A stretch of 64,000 nucleotides of DNA from assembly GCA_032622095.1 (NCBI GenBank), contig CP136062.1, positions 10,815,710 through 10,879,709 of the forward strand, in the 5' to 3' direction. The translations under genes were made by a program, and so were the position numbers. Below, piece after piece: positions 46,135-57,260 of this stretch. The notes under the pieces are model-generated. The model did no database searches, had not been told where the DNA came from, and worked only from the letters and a program-made list of their open reading frames with translations. How positions within the stretch are numbered: position 1 is the first letter of the stretch; every line of letters starts with the position of its first letter. The stretch is from Siphonodentalium dalli. Taxonomy: Eukaryota; Mollusca; Scaphopoda; Gadilida; Siphonodentaliidae.

Positions 46135-46540
46135 TTAAAGGTACTCTATCTGATCTGATCCCCATATTTCTCCAACTTATGCTTTAGTTATCAGACTTAA
46201 TTAATTGCAACAAAATAATGCTAACCACTGTCAACTATGGTATAAATTTGTTATCAACAGTTTGTTCACCAAAATGTGGTTGTACATGTATTATCACTTC
46301 AGTATCACAATATTTGGCTGTTTTACCATTTGATTTAAGAGTTATCCATCTTCATCCGCAATTTTGTTCGAGACAGTCTGTTCGAATTTTTCTGGGCCAC
46401 AAATAATTGCACAAACTTCAAAATCGATATCTGCTCACTGAGCTTTGATGGGTCCCTCGAATCAAATATTTTTACACCCGGAGCCAAAGAAATAGTAAAA
46501 TAGTAATATAGGAGTGTTTAATCGGATTATGCATCTTTAA
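46135..46540 (+). mobile_element. TTAAAGGTACTC MITE, solitary copy
   Basis: Left TTAAAGGTACTCTATCTGAT, right ATCGGATTATGCATCTTTAA; 406 bp. Body shares TTTAAGAGTTATCCATCTTC and CGAATCAAATATTTTTACAC with the other copies. Lies just 3' of the proposed last exon and could supply part of its 3' UTR. Confidence 0.65.
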
Positions 46541-46900
46541 CAATGTACTTGGTAAAGGAGTAGATTCATGGCATGATCTGAGGAGGATCCAGATATGGCC
46601 CAATGTATCCACCCGTCAGTAAGCCCATCCTTGAAGATAAACCCAGTATGTTTTTTTTTTACCCTAAATAAAACATGGGGTGGTTCTCGTAGATAAGCCC
46701 ACGCCCATTTTTGAGCAATTGGAAGGTGAATGCAATCATGTCTTTCTATCCTGTAGAATATACCCAACCACATCTGTACTTTTATTTTTTTCCAGCTGTT
46801 TTTCTTAAAAACTAAAGATGTATAATAGTATACACCTGTGTTAATATTGTTGAGGGGTCCTCTTGAGTAAGCCCAGTACCTACTTTTTGAAACTTAGCAA
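46541..46900. other. no feature recognised
   Basis: Contains scattered short phrases such as GTAGATAAGCCCACGCCC, repeated weakly around 46600-46880, but no coding or clear element boundary. Confidence 0.3.
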
Positions 46901-46904
46901 AAAA

Positions 46905-47123
46905 TCTGTGCCAATGCATTCTCTTATTTATGCCAGTCTCCCATGGGAAGCCTCATATATATGAGAATGCATTGGCCTAACAATATTAACCTTGAAATTG
47001 TAAGCCAGTGCATTCTCATTTATATGCAAGGCTCCCTATAAGAGACTCATATATATAAGAGAATGCACTGGCACAGTATCTTTAATGCTGCACCAGTGCA
47101 GCTCCCATCACGAATGGGTTATT
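46905..47123. mobile_element. degraded TTAACCC foldback element
   Basis: Two hairpin modules (46910-46976 and 47004-47072) with several mismatches. The right TIR GCTCCCATCACGAATGGGTT is kept; the left is lost. Confidence 0.6.
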
Positions 47124-47350
47124 AGTGTGTTGGATATGAACTTTTTTAGCAGAAACATGCACGAGCCGAGCCCCCAGGGCTTACTGACAGGTGTATACAG
47201 TATTATATACCCAAGAATCCAAAGGTATATGCCTGTACAAGTACACATTTTCTAAGATGTGCTCATAAAAGTTTGAGCTCCAAATTGGAACCTGTGCAGA
47301 GAAAAATGCAAGTCAGCTATACCCAAGTCATGTCCAGATGCAATATTATA

Positions 47351-47393
47351 TGCTCAGAATCCAAAGGTATAGTATACCTTTGGATTCTGAGCA
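47351..47393. repeat. perfect 43-bp palindrome
   Basis: Arms of 21 bp (TGCTCAGAATCCAAAGGTAT plus A) around a single G, with no mismatch. A half-site, AGAATCCAAAGGTATATGCC, lies at about 47213-47232. Confidence 0.85.
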
Positions 47394-47399
47394 CTATAA

Positions 47400-48421
47400 G
47401 CCAATATACATTTTCTACGAAGGGCCCTTGAAAATGTGAGCTTGTGTGGAGAAAAAGTCTTGTCAGGATGCAATCTAATTTGGGGCTCAAACTTTTCACC
47501 TGTAGCATATCATAGCGACAATGAATATGTGAGAATGCAAATATAATTATAATTGGGGAACACCCTACTTCAGAGCTGGGAGGTGACAACTGACAAGTGA
47601 ACTCTCTTTCACAATAACGGAAAAAAAAGCAGATTTTGATCCAATCGAAATAATAAATCAAACTTGACTTCGTCATGTTGAGCTAACAATTATTGTTCTA
47701 TGGCCACAAGTACTCTATAATATCGAAAGGTTCTGTTTGTTTGTTTCTTTGTGTTTAATTGACTTTTTTGTATTAGTATTTAATATTCCTTCTTATTAGT
47801 GGAGTTGAGAACATATGTACGCACATTGTTTTTTTCTATTGAATAGTCTTCGAATAAAATCTATTATTTCCTGTTGAAAATAAATGTTAATGAAACACAT
47901 TTTCTCAGCTTTTTTTTTCTGGATGAAATTAGTTTCTCATTTCTAAATTTTGCTCTCCAAAAATAACAGACATAGCAAGTAATGCAAATATCCTTTCAAT
48001 TCAATATCCCACCACCAATTCAAGCACTTGCTAGCCTTAAATTGTCATTCATCAGACTTTCAAGGCTATTACAGACCCTTCTGGATTTCCATGTAACTTC
48101 AGCTATCAACTACACTAATTAAACTGTTGCTGCAATTATTATTAAACCACCCCTGGTTGAGTGGTATGAAGTTGGTGGGGTAAAATGATGCTGTTGAAGT
48201 ACCATTATTTTTTGTTTGTTATATTAAGGACCCATTGTGGACTTATTTCATTAAATAAAACCAATCAAACATAACTGAAACCAAATCATGGGTTATTCTT
48301 AAATACACATGCTCTTGAATATTTCATGTTGACAATGGCTTTACTTGTAATTGATTGAATGAGCCAAAATACCAAAAAATTAACAAGTTGATAAAAAAAT
48401 AATTGTACTTTTATATGTATT
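47400..48421. other. no feature recognised
   Basis: A 119-codon minus-strand frame (47317-47676) overlaps the palindrome and resembles no known protein. Otherwise AT-rich DNA. Confidence 0.35.
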
Positions 48422-48684
48422 TTAACCCATTCATGACTGGAGCTTCCTGAAATTTTGCGAAAAAACCCTGTTCCAATGCACTCTCTTATACCTGTGAGAC
48501 TCCCATGGGGAGCTTCGAATGTATGAGAGAATACATTGGCTTTACAATATTTACCTTGTAAGCCCATGCATTCTCTTATATATGCGAGGTTCCCTATGGG
48601 ACACTCGTAAATATAAGATATCGCACTGGCCTAGCACAGGATCTTTAATGCTGCTCAGCACAGCTCCCATCATGAAAGGTTTAA
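48422..48684. mobile_element. TTAACCC foldback element, second copy
   Basis: TTAACCCATTCATGACTGGA at the left and TCCCATCATGAAAGGTTTAA at the right; 263 bp, identical in length to 44718-44980. Hairpins at 48471-48540 and 48562-48630 have accumulated mismatches. Confidence 0.65.
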
Positions 48685-48949
48685 TAAACGCATCACATTG
48701 TCAATCCATCATCATAGCTAATCAGCAGGACCCACCAATATATTTCATGGCAATTTGACCAGGGGTGTAAACATCGACGTGTAGTGTAATATTAAAATGA
48801 GCATTGCTTGGGGGTGGCAAAATACGTCATTTTGTAATGTACTACTGCAATATACAATATCAATTTGAGCATAAAATTTTCAATGCCAAATAGCAACTGT
48901 AAAACAATTATTCTGGTCAGGTCATCCACTTTGAGTTATAGATCCGAAA

Positions 48950-49420
48950 TGAAAATGTTAAGGGACAGACGGACACATGGACGTTAACATAAAACAATTG
49001 TTTATTTTTTCCAAAAGGGTGTACAATCAAACTTTTAGCAGGGAAATACACATGCCAAATGTTTCAGATAAAATAATCCAAGCAGGAGTTATCAGTTGGA
49101 AACCAAAAATGTTCACAGAAGGTAGAAAGATGGCTGTAACTCATGTAAAAAATAATTGGACGGAACGTATATTTGAACCTGGCCTTTATTTTTAGCTGGG
49201 AAATGGACAAACCAACTTTGGTTGAGATCAAATAATCCAAACTGGAGTTATTGGACGGATGGATGGACGGACTATCCACCAGTCACAATATGGGCTGCTC
49301 CCGAGTCGGGGCTGTGGGGCGCAAAATTCACCCCAATGTCAAGTCAGCAAGTGCCAGCTGGCTTAACGTATAATTCCAACAAACGTAACACGAGCCAGGG
49401 GAAGATAGCATGACCCATGT
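48950..49420. repeat. GGACGGA-type repeat with diverged 150-200 bp units
   Basis: Contains GACAGACGGACACATGGACG, then units with AAGATGGCTGTAACTCATGT, ATAATTGGACGGAACG and CCAACTTTGGTTGAGATC, ending in a GGACGGATGGATGGACGGAC run. Related units lie at 50800-51350. Confidence 0.5.
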
Positions 49421-49684
49421 ATGGCATACATATAAAACAGGTCTTAAAACATGAACCCTCTTTGAAAGCCCTACTGATGACAAACCCGCATACCAAATTT
49501 CATCGAGATCAGATAATGCATGATTGAGATATGAGCAGACGGACAGTTATACAACATTTCAGATAAAACTAAGAGAAATAACTCTTGAATGGAAAATGTG
49601 AACAACATCAATGAACCCTCTTCTGAAAGCCCTTATGAGGCCAAACATGCATATCAAATTTCATTGAGATCCGATCACCCATAT

Positions 49685-49990
49685 TGTTTGTTTGATTGAG
49701 GGTTTAACATCGTTTCAGCCGCTAGGCCATATCACGACTATGTCAGTTCCCACTTGAAGGTGAAGTCAACCTAGTGAATCCATAGGAGAGCCAGAATGAC
49801 CAACCAACCACTGGCAAGGAACTAACAAGCTCATCCACACAAACATCTCAATATTCCAATGGAACAAATGTTACAGAATTTGTTACATGAGAAGATGGAG
49901 CTTTTATGTGAACAGCCAGGCCATTGCAGCTGTGCATTCACAACCTGGCTACCAGTGGTGGGCCTATTTATATCCCCCGGCACTCATAGT
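49685..49990. mobile_element. SINE-like dispersed repeat (candidate)
   Basis: Opens TTTGATTGAGGGTTTAACAT and GCCGCTAGGCCATATCACGA and ends near CCTATTTATATCCCCCGGCA. The GTTTAACRTCG start and CC(C)GG-rich end resemble a dispersed repeat type common in molluscan genomes; this is recollection of style, not a match. No pol III boxes were identified. Confidence 0.3.
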
Positions 49991-50224
49991 TGAGATGAAT
50001 GAGGAGACGGACACATGGACAGACACATCATTCATAGAAAACATTGCCTGAAGAAGGCGCAATAGTAAATATTTACATCTCAATTCGGGACGCGATAAAC
50101 CAACGCAAATGATTTCGCTATCGGGCGTCTATTCAATTCAATTGAGATATTAGAATGACGGTGTGTCTTGTAAATTTGGACTTATATTCGTAAAAATCAC
50201 TACTTTGAGCAAGATTATTCTACA

Positions 50225-50470
50225 TTTCTAATTGTACAAATTAGGGGATATAGAAATTGAACAAAATGAGAAAAGTAAAAAAGTTACTAAAAAAGTCAAT
50301 TTGATACCCTAAGATAATTCCCAGAAGATGAATTCAAAGCAGAATGATGTCCTTGGCGGGTTTATTTGGTGATGGTAGACTGTTGTACAGGATAGCATCA
50401 CTAAATTTAACTGCCGAGGCATTGGCCGAGGACTTCATTTTGCAAATTTCAGACACACTAAATTCAGAGT
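50225..50470. repeat. dispersed hairpin repeat, copy near 50.3 kb
   Basis: AAATTAGGGGATATAGAAATT followed by CAGAATGATGTCCTTGGCGG and the inverse arm ATAGCATCACTAAATTTAAC. Same family as 9060-9260 and 20150-20335. Confidence 0.5.
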
Positions 50471-50479
50471 TGGGAAAGC

Positions 50480-51370
50480 CAAATATGAACCTATTCAGTC
50501 TGAAGATTCTTGAGAAGATGCTTCTTGACGGACAAATGGACGGGAGAACGGACGAGGGGTGATGACTTTAGCTCCACTGAGACTTAGCCTCAGGTGAGCC
50601 AAATAGGGGCATATCTCAGTAAAAATCATCAGAATATTAACAAAAACAAACTTGACCTGTGTATTCTCAAATGAGAACCACATACCAAATATAAACAAGA
50701 TCATCGCTAGGGCGTCGCAAATTACGCCCTTTTAGCCATTTCGAATTGTACTACCACAAAATAAAATAATACTTTGAGCTTACATTTGAAGAAAATCTCA
50801 TATACCAATGCCAAAATGTGGTCAAATTCTATGTTGAAAAATGGCCGTAACTCATGTGAAAATAATTAGACGGAACCCATATTATTCGAACTTGGCCTGT
50901 ATCGTTGGCTGGGAAATACACATACCAACTTTGGTTCAGATCAAATAATCCAAACTGGAGTTATCGAACGGAAACCAAAAATATTAACAGACAGACTGAT
51001 AACATAATACAACTTTTTTTCAAAAGGGCATATAATTAATTCTGTTGAATATTGCTGAAGTCATAATCCAGACATTCAGTTCAGATGCACTAAAGTTATG
51101 ATCTGAACACGAAAAAAGCAAACAGACGGACGACTAGACAGATGAACGGACCAATAACATAATACATCCCATTGTAACAAAGGGGCATAACTCCCATAAA
51201 AATTCATTGGACCATTAGCGAAATTGAACTTGACCTGAATAAAGTGATGGTCATTCCTCATAAAAAGTTTACGTTAATGTCCAGTTCAGGAATCCGACTG
51301 ACCGATGAAGGAATCCGACTGACCGATGGATGAAGCTGAATACAATAGTCCTCCGAAAAAGTTAGGGGGG
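50480..51370. repeat. GGACGGA-type repeat, second block
   Basis: Units with ATGGCCGTAACTCATGTG, ATTAGACGGAACCCATATTA, AACTTGGCCTGTATCG and repeated GGACGG/GACAGAC runs. The end, ATAGTCCTCCGAAAAAGTTAG followed by GGGGGGACAAA, recurs at about 59655-59685. Confidence 0.5.
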
Positions 51371-51740
51371 ACAAAAATTTAGAACTTGGACAGATAGGGT
51401 TTATTTATAGCTACATGTAAAACATTTTCAAATTTCTACTTGTCAGCCTGTCAATGTTGTTGTTGTTCAGAAGGTTTTATCTATAAAAAGTGGTGTGACA
51501 AAAGATAAGTGCTGAAAATTATGTTTCATTTGTTTTCATCTGTTTATATTAGTCCAGTGCATTTATGAGAAAAAAGTGCCAAACCTCAAACTAATTGCAA
51601 CACAATGTTTCTAAGCAGGATTATGTTTACTAACCCATTATAAACAACATACTAAAAATAAAATAAGGCGAAATTTGTAAATTTTGTGAAATGAATTTGA
51701 TAAAATTTAGTAAAAGACTCAATTTATAGCTTTTCAAGGA
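51371..51740. other. no feature recognised
   Basis: AT-rich spacer without coding or repeat signal. Confidence 0.35.
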
Positions 51741-51744
51741 TGTT

Positions 51745-51972
51745 TATAACGAGAGGCCGATCGTGTTAACCCATCCCTTGGCGATAGTAAATTACTATGA
51801 TCTGAATCATAAATGAGAGTTTTGGTGTTGAAATATAGAGTATACTGTTATATACTATTATAGACAAATGTACATAACACAAATTATTGGAATTTATGCG
51901 TCACTCGCATTTATATAAGAGAATGCACTGGTACAGGATCTGTAATGCTAAACCACCACAGCCTTGGGTTAA
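51745..51972. repeat. inverted copy of the 3.8-kb repeat plus foldback remnant
   Basis: 51745-51910 is the reverse complement of about 3830-3976. 51893-51972 is the right half of a TTAACCC foldback: CTCGCATTTATATAAGAGAA then ACAGGATCTGTAATGC and a TTAA end. Confidence 0.5.
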
Positions 51973-52129
51973 ATGTGAAAGGTGTGACCTGGACATGGAA
52001 TACTTGGGTTAAGAGAGTCCAATTTAAGTTTACAATAATAATGTATCAAATTATACCAACAATATATTATAGAGATAAACCACCTCACTGCTGACCCATT
52101 AATATCAAGAGCTGTCAATAAATCACAGG

Positions 52130-52945
52130 AATTGTTTATGTTGAACACTTTACTCCAGTCTTATATATGTATATATAAACAGTCCCATGAAACATGTATA
52201 CATTTATTGATGGACGTGTCATTGGCTCTTCATACAGGATCGGGTTCATTATTCCGATGGTTCCATATTCCGAAGGGTCGCTATTCCAAAGGTTCTTATT
52301 CAGAATGTTCGCTATTCTGAAGTTTGCTATTCTGGGCGTATTTAACCAGAAAAGATGGACAACTCTAATACCAAGTAGTTATTATTACCACGATTTGACA
52401 GTTATCCATCTTTATCTGGAAGACCGCCCGTTTGACCTCGTCCTTCTGGCACGATCAGGCCCAAAAACATTAAAAATAGCAAATTGCAAAGATCGATATC
52501 TAATTACTCTGAGCTTTGATGGGTGGGTTCCTCAACTCTAATCAAATATTTGTTTTCCCACCGAAGCCAAAGAAAGAGTAATTTAGGAGCATCTTATCGG
52601 ATTGAGTACCTTTAAGTTATTTCCTTCATAAAAAGAGTCTTATGATAAAGAATATAGAATGAAACTTCAAAATAACAAGTTATAAAAACCTTCTGAATAT
52701 CGAGGAATATAGAGAACCTTGGGAATAGCGAAACTTCGGTATAATGAACCTTGGGAATAGCGAACCTTTGGACATAGAGTGACATGTCGCCGTCCTACGG
52801 TCCATACGTACTGGCGTGATCGTATATCCCAAGTTGGCCAGAAATACCGGCACTCCTATGAAACATACATTTATCATTTTAAGATGGACGTACGTGCTTT
52901 GGGTTGTCCATACGTACTGACGTAATCATATTAGTGGAGTCGCTT
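52130..52945 (-). mobile_element. element E, tail fragment
   Basis: Reverse complement of the outer part of copy L (30680-31340) and direct match to 40940-41760: AACATGTATACATTTATTGA, GACAACTCTAATACCAAGTA, AAACTTCGGTATAATGAACC and CATACGTACTGACGTAATCA. It ends at TCATATT, before unrelated DNA. Confidence 0.7.
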
Positions 52946-53287
52946 AACGAAAAATCGTTCACTTTTGGATAAAAGCATGAAACTTTCAGGGTTGGTTGGG
53001 TATGTGGTCCTCATCAACCAGTTAGCTGGTTCCAGGTTTCTGTTGACCCCTTGACCTTCAAATTGACCTTGCCATTTCGAAAATTTGAGATTTAGGGGTA
53101 TCTATTTTGTATCGAATATAATGGCTATATTAAAGGATATATAGTCATTGGAGATTGTCGAAGCGATACCATGAATGTCCGCCTATGTATCCACATTCAA
53201 TTTGTCTATGATAATCCAAAATGGCCGCCAAAATAAAAACATTTGACGTTTTTTCACTAATATCTTTCAAATCAGTTCCTGCTTTTT
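52946..53287. repeat. insert between the E tail and the inverted arm
   Basis: Has phrases typical of repeat R1 (AAATGGCCGCCAAAATAAAA, ATCTTTCAAATCAGTTCCTG). It is absent from the left arm of the large inverted repeat, so it was inserted here or deleted there. Confidence 0.45.
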
Positions 53288-53358
53288 TAAGGACGACCAG
53301 CTGGGCGCAGCCCAGCCGCGCATATGTTGCGCAGCAACATATGCGCTGGCCGTCCTTA
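53288..53358. repeat. three-way-junction palindrome
   Basis: Outer stem TAAGGACGACCAGC (53288-53301) pairs with GCTGGCCGTCCTTA (53345-53358), 13 of 14. Inside are two hairpins: TGGGC-GCA-GCCCA (53302-53314) and CGCATATGTTGC-GCA-GCAACATATGCG (53319-53345), both perfect and both with a GCA triloop. The result is a T- or Y-shaped fold. The left arm lacks it at the equivalent point (30629). Confidence 0.75.
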
Positions 53359-53374
53359 TACTAAATTCGCTTTC

Positions 53375-54447
53375 GAACATGGGCGCCGCCATCTTGAATT
53401 AGGGGCGCCGCCATCTTGAATTTGAGGGGCCGCCATCTTGAAACGTCATTGCAATTAAATTAAAACTACAAAATGTTACATTTCACATAGCTAACATAAC
53501 AGTAATCATTGCTTGAAGACATTACATGGTTTATAATACTTTAAACAATAATCATTACTTAAATCATAAATGTTGCCGATCTGACTCGGGTTGCTATGCC
53601 ATTCGGGAAATTACGAAAAGCTGCACATTTTCGTTAGCCACATCGCGAAAACAACACTATATGACTCATCTCGTAAATGTCTAAAATGTTTGTCATATCA
53701 CTAAATAAACTTTTCTTTAGTTTATTAAATTAGTAAAAGCACGTTCACGTAATCTGTTAGGTTACGTCATATGTTGTATCCAACGCATTTCCCCGCGAAA
53801 GTTATTGACGTTTTGACAGCGACATAGCAACACAAAGCAGTCATATAATGTTGACACGGTTGGCATTAGGTTTGGTTTGGGTTGACGTTGTTTCGTAGTG
53901 CATGGCTCCGAGTCCGCGCTGGTATAAATGTAGCTCCGTGCAATTGTAATCAAACTCATCAAATTCCAACCAATAAAATCGCTATAGGATTTGTACAGGT
54001 ACAAACAAAAACACGTTCTTGGAAATTGAATGTTCTTCCTTACTTATATTCTAATGATTTGGGTTGTGATTTGAAACAAACAACCCAAATTATGATGGGG
54101 TTAAACCCAAGTTCTCACTCATAAGAACCCCAATTTCCAACCAATGCCAAGGGTTAATTGTGGAAGCGAGTACAATTAATATTTCATCCAAATTGAGATT
54201 GGGCATATGGGCCAGTCGAAAAAAATGGCCCCGGGAGCCACGAAAGGCTGAAAGATGTGAGTGCAATATGATAATTCCGAGGTAGACCCCACCCCCTACC
54301 ACAAGCAACCAACTTCGTGTATGTAATTGGTTATAAGAAATATTTATAGTTATTTAAATATTGACGTTCAACACCTATTAGTCTTAGTAGTGCAGGTCGT
54401 CCTTTTTTACATGGATTTCAATGCCATAATTTCTTGTTGGAACTGTT
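53375..54447. repeat. large inverted repeat, right arm
   Basis: Reverse complement of 29487-30629. The order from the inside out is GGGCGCCGCCATCTTGAATT blocks, CTGACTCGGGTTGCTATGCC, GGTTACGTCATATGTTGTAT, AATGATTTGGGTTGTGATTT and CAACTTCGTGTATGTAATTG. An arm-specific change is a longer GGACGTTG-free stretch near 54360-54440. Confidence 0.8.
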
Positions 54448-54517
54448 TGAGAATTGCAACTTTATTTTGTATTGTCATGTTAACTGAACTTTGTAGCAAT
54501 GAAATATGCCATTCGTG

Positions 54518-55184
54518 CAGAGGCGGACTGGGCCCAAAAACCGGCCCGAGAAATGAATATAATACCGGCCCATCTGCACCCCCGTTGAATCAGAATCTGT
54601 TCAGGGGGTGTGTCCACCTTGGGGAAATTACAACTGCACCCCCCCTCCCCCTTGAATCAGAATCAGACCAAATACATGTTTTTGCATAATTCCATTTGAA
54701 CCCCCTTGCACCTCAATGCTCTGGCCTAATATCCTATATATTCATAAACCATGGTTGTACATATTCCCGGTATGAAACCATTCAGATATTTTTTACCTGA
54801 AAATTTGCATAAATTCTAACATCTAGCTGTCTAACTCCAGACAAATGCGCACGGCTACGGACAAGAGACCAGGACACACCGGGCTGTCCATGGTTGTTCG
54901 GCCCGGGTGAGAACATTTTGAAAACTATACAAGAAAATCGCTAATACTAGCATCTAGACTGGCCTCAACTGAAGCGTTCCTATTGTGTTCGAAATTTCAA
55001 TTGGGGGAGGGTCCGGGAGGGGTGCGTGAGAATTCTTTTGGGATTTACAGCTGGGAGTTACCGTTAAAATCTCGAGATTAACGGGGTCTTCATTTGCGGC
55101 CCAACCACATACCCCCCCCCCCCCCCCACGGCCTCCGGCCCATCGGGAATTTCCCCGGTCTCCCGATCGGCCAGTCCGCATCTG
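54518..55184. mobile_element. hAT-type non-autonomous element, 8-bp TSD
   Basis: TIR CAGAGGCGGACTGGGCC at the left and the inverse of GGCCAGTCCGCATCTG at the right. The flanks are a perfect 8-bp duplication, CATTCGTG (54510-54517 and 55185-55192). An 8-bp TSD and a CAGxG tip are hAT hallmarks. 667 bp, with C-rich tracts (54630-54650 and 55111-55128) and no transposase frame. The perfect TSD suggests fairly recent insertion. Confidence 0.8.
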
Positions 55185-55204
55185 CATTCGTGGGCTCCCT
55201 GCCA

Positions 55205-55990
55205 ACTCAGATCCCTTAAAAATTCGATTTTACAGAAAGCGGTATAAAAATTCACAAAAAATCACCATTGGGATTTTAGTCATATTTCGTCAAGAAACGG
55301 GAAGAACTGTGCAATCAAGTGACAAATTCCATTTCTTATGAATATTCCAACTCAAGTGTACCAAAATTGTCAATTTGGCTCAAAATGGCTGCCAAAATGG
55401 CAGCCAGAATATGTAAAAAAAATGTAAATATTGCTCCAGCGAGTCATGCAACCGCATACCAGTTGTGGTTGATGAAACAAAATGACTATTCTGTCTTATA
55501 TATATTGAATACTACCATTTCTGATGCACCTTGGTTAATTGTTACTATTTTAAACACTGAAATTACCAGAATTATTGGATTTTTCTATCACAAACTTGAC
55601 ATCAAAATCGGCAAAATTTCACCTTCCAGGTTAAGACAATTTTCTCAAGTAAAATGGTATCGAAGGTGTTTATTGTCTTGATCTGTCTTAAATGGGTCAC
55701 ACTTATCTGTTTTTGGACAAAATTACTCAAGATGGTTTGCAAAATAGCAACCACATTTGGTAAAAAAAATAAAAAATTTATATATATCCTGAATATTATT
55801 CTCTGATATTCCGAAAAGGTAGCAAATTGTGACTCACTTTGTATTAACCATGTTACTTATGAGGCATGACAAATTAATTATAAACGATGCAGTACGGAAT
55901 TTTGCCAAAAACTTCTTTTGGGATTCTGACCATGTTTTTTGTACGGAAATGGACAGCACTTTGAAACTGAACTGAAAGGGCATTATTATG
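55205..55990. repeat. dispersed repeat R1, copy 3
   Basis: 55205-55330 contains R1 phrases in inverse (AAAAATCACCATTGGGATTT). 55380-55980 is an inverse relative of 15500-16140 with AAAATGGCTGCCAAAATGGC. No coding function recognised. Confidence 0.5.
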
Positions 55991-56500
55991 AGGCTACGAC
56001 AATAAAATTGTGGCTCATTGGCATCGAAATGACTAATGTCATGAAAACCGTTTCCCCCATTGTGCATATAAACCACCATCGGGATGTAGAACTCTCTGAT
56101 ATTACCTCTATGTCGATTAACATGTCCCTGAGTTATTGTGTAAAACGATACCCACCCAAATTTACACATGTACAACCCACCCATGACCATACACTCGCTC
56201 CATATATCCATAAACACCACATAAATGACTATGTAGCCACTCGTTTTTACACACAACTTCATACATGACCGTACAGCCATATTTAGGTATAACCGTACAC
56301 CACGCAATCACGCATTGACTATATAGTATATATAGTATATAGTCACAAGTCACCATGCAGGTATACTTCCACGCCTCACCCACGACCGTATAATCACTCT
56401 ATATATAGCTCTACAGTCTACACCCCATTAAAAAAACGGCATACCTTCCTGCAAATATTTTACTACCCCCCCCCCCCCCCCCCGGTGTAACTGTGTTTTA
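55991..56500. other. no gene seen; C-tract
   Basis: Two overlapping open frames on opposite strands (about 55834-56307 and 55939-56268) contain repeated CCGTACA/CCACCC phrases and look like by-products of simple sequence. A run of about 18 C lies at 56466-56483. Confidence 0.35.
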
Positions 56501-56504
56501 AAAT

Positions 56505-57260
56505 TGATTCGTATCACATATTTTGTTCTGTTTGTTGAGATATCTAGAGCGTTTTAAATCTAAACCGAGACGGGGCACAGTCCCTTGGAATAACTTGTTG
56601 TAAAATTTAATATTCAATCTGATTAATTTAACAAAATTAATGAAACAGCTGAACATTACGTTTCAAATATATAAATTTATTTGGTTAATGTTTTGTTGTT
56701 ACATTTAATTCATTTTATAATAAAATTTATACTAATTCGTGATTCCTACATGTAGTATTGTGATCAGGGCTGCCAATGGAGGGAGGTTTATAATTCATAT
56801 AGTACCAGCTGAGACCAGGGCTGTCAAATAATGGAGGGGGTATAATTCCTATAGTACTAGCTAGCTGAGACCAGGGCTGTCAAATAATGGAGGTGGTACT
56901 CATGATAATTCCTATAGTACTGAGACCGGGCCGGCAAATGATGGATATTTATAATCCCTATAGTACCGAGGCTGCGGTGGGCATGTTACTACCGGTACGT
57001 TTTCAGATTTGTGCAGCTTTCTACCAGGAACCAGTATATTCAACAAGAGACAATGAGCGTGCGCAAATACATGTAAACATATACACGAGAGTCGCAAATA
57101 CAATGGCAGACGACAACTAGATAGCAATAATGTTCATTCACTAAGCACTTATATAAACTTTTAGACGAAAATCATTCATTAAAATGTACTTTTACTTCTG
57201 ACCATGAATTAGAAATTTAGGCAGTTGTTGAATTTCGCGCGATATAGACTGGTCCGGTCT
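56505..57260. repeat. direct duplication, copy 1
   Basis: Matches 61128-61770 in the same orientation: GATTCGTATCACATATTTTG, CAGTCCCTTGGAAT, GGGCATGTTACTAC and AAATTTAGGCAGTTGTTGAA. Contains a short tandem array (56763-56990) of about 45-60 bp units with GAGACCAGGGCTGTCAAATA and TATAATTCCTATAGTACTAG. Confidence 0.7.

Noticed and set aside
55834-56307. Overlapping 157- and 109-codon frames on opposite strands
   Set aside because: Built on imperfect CCGTACA/CCACC repeats, no domain, and opposite frames open over the same bases.
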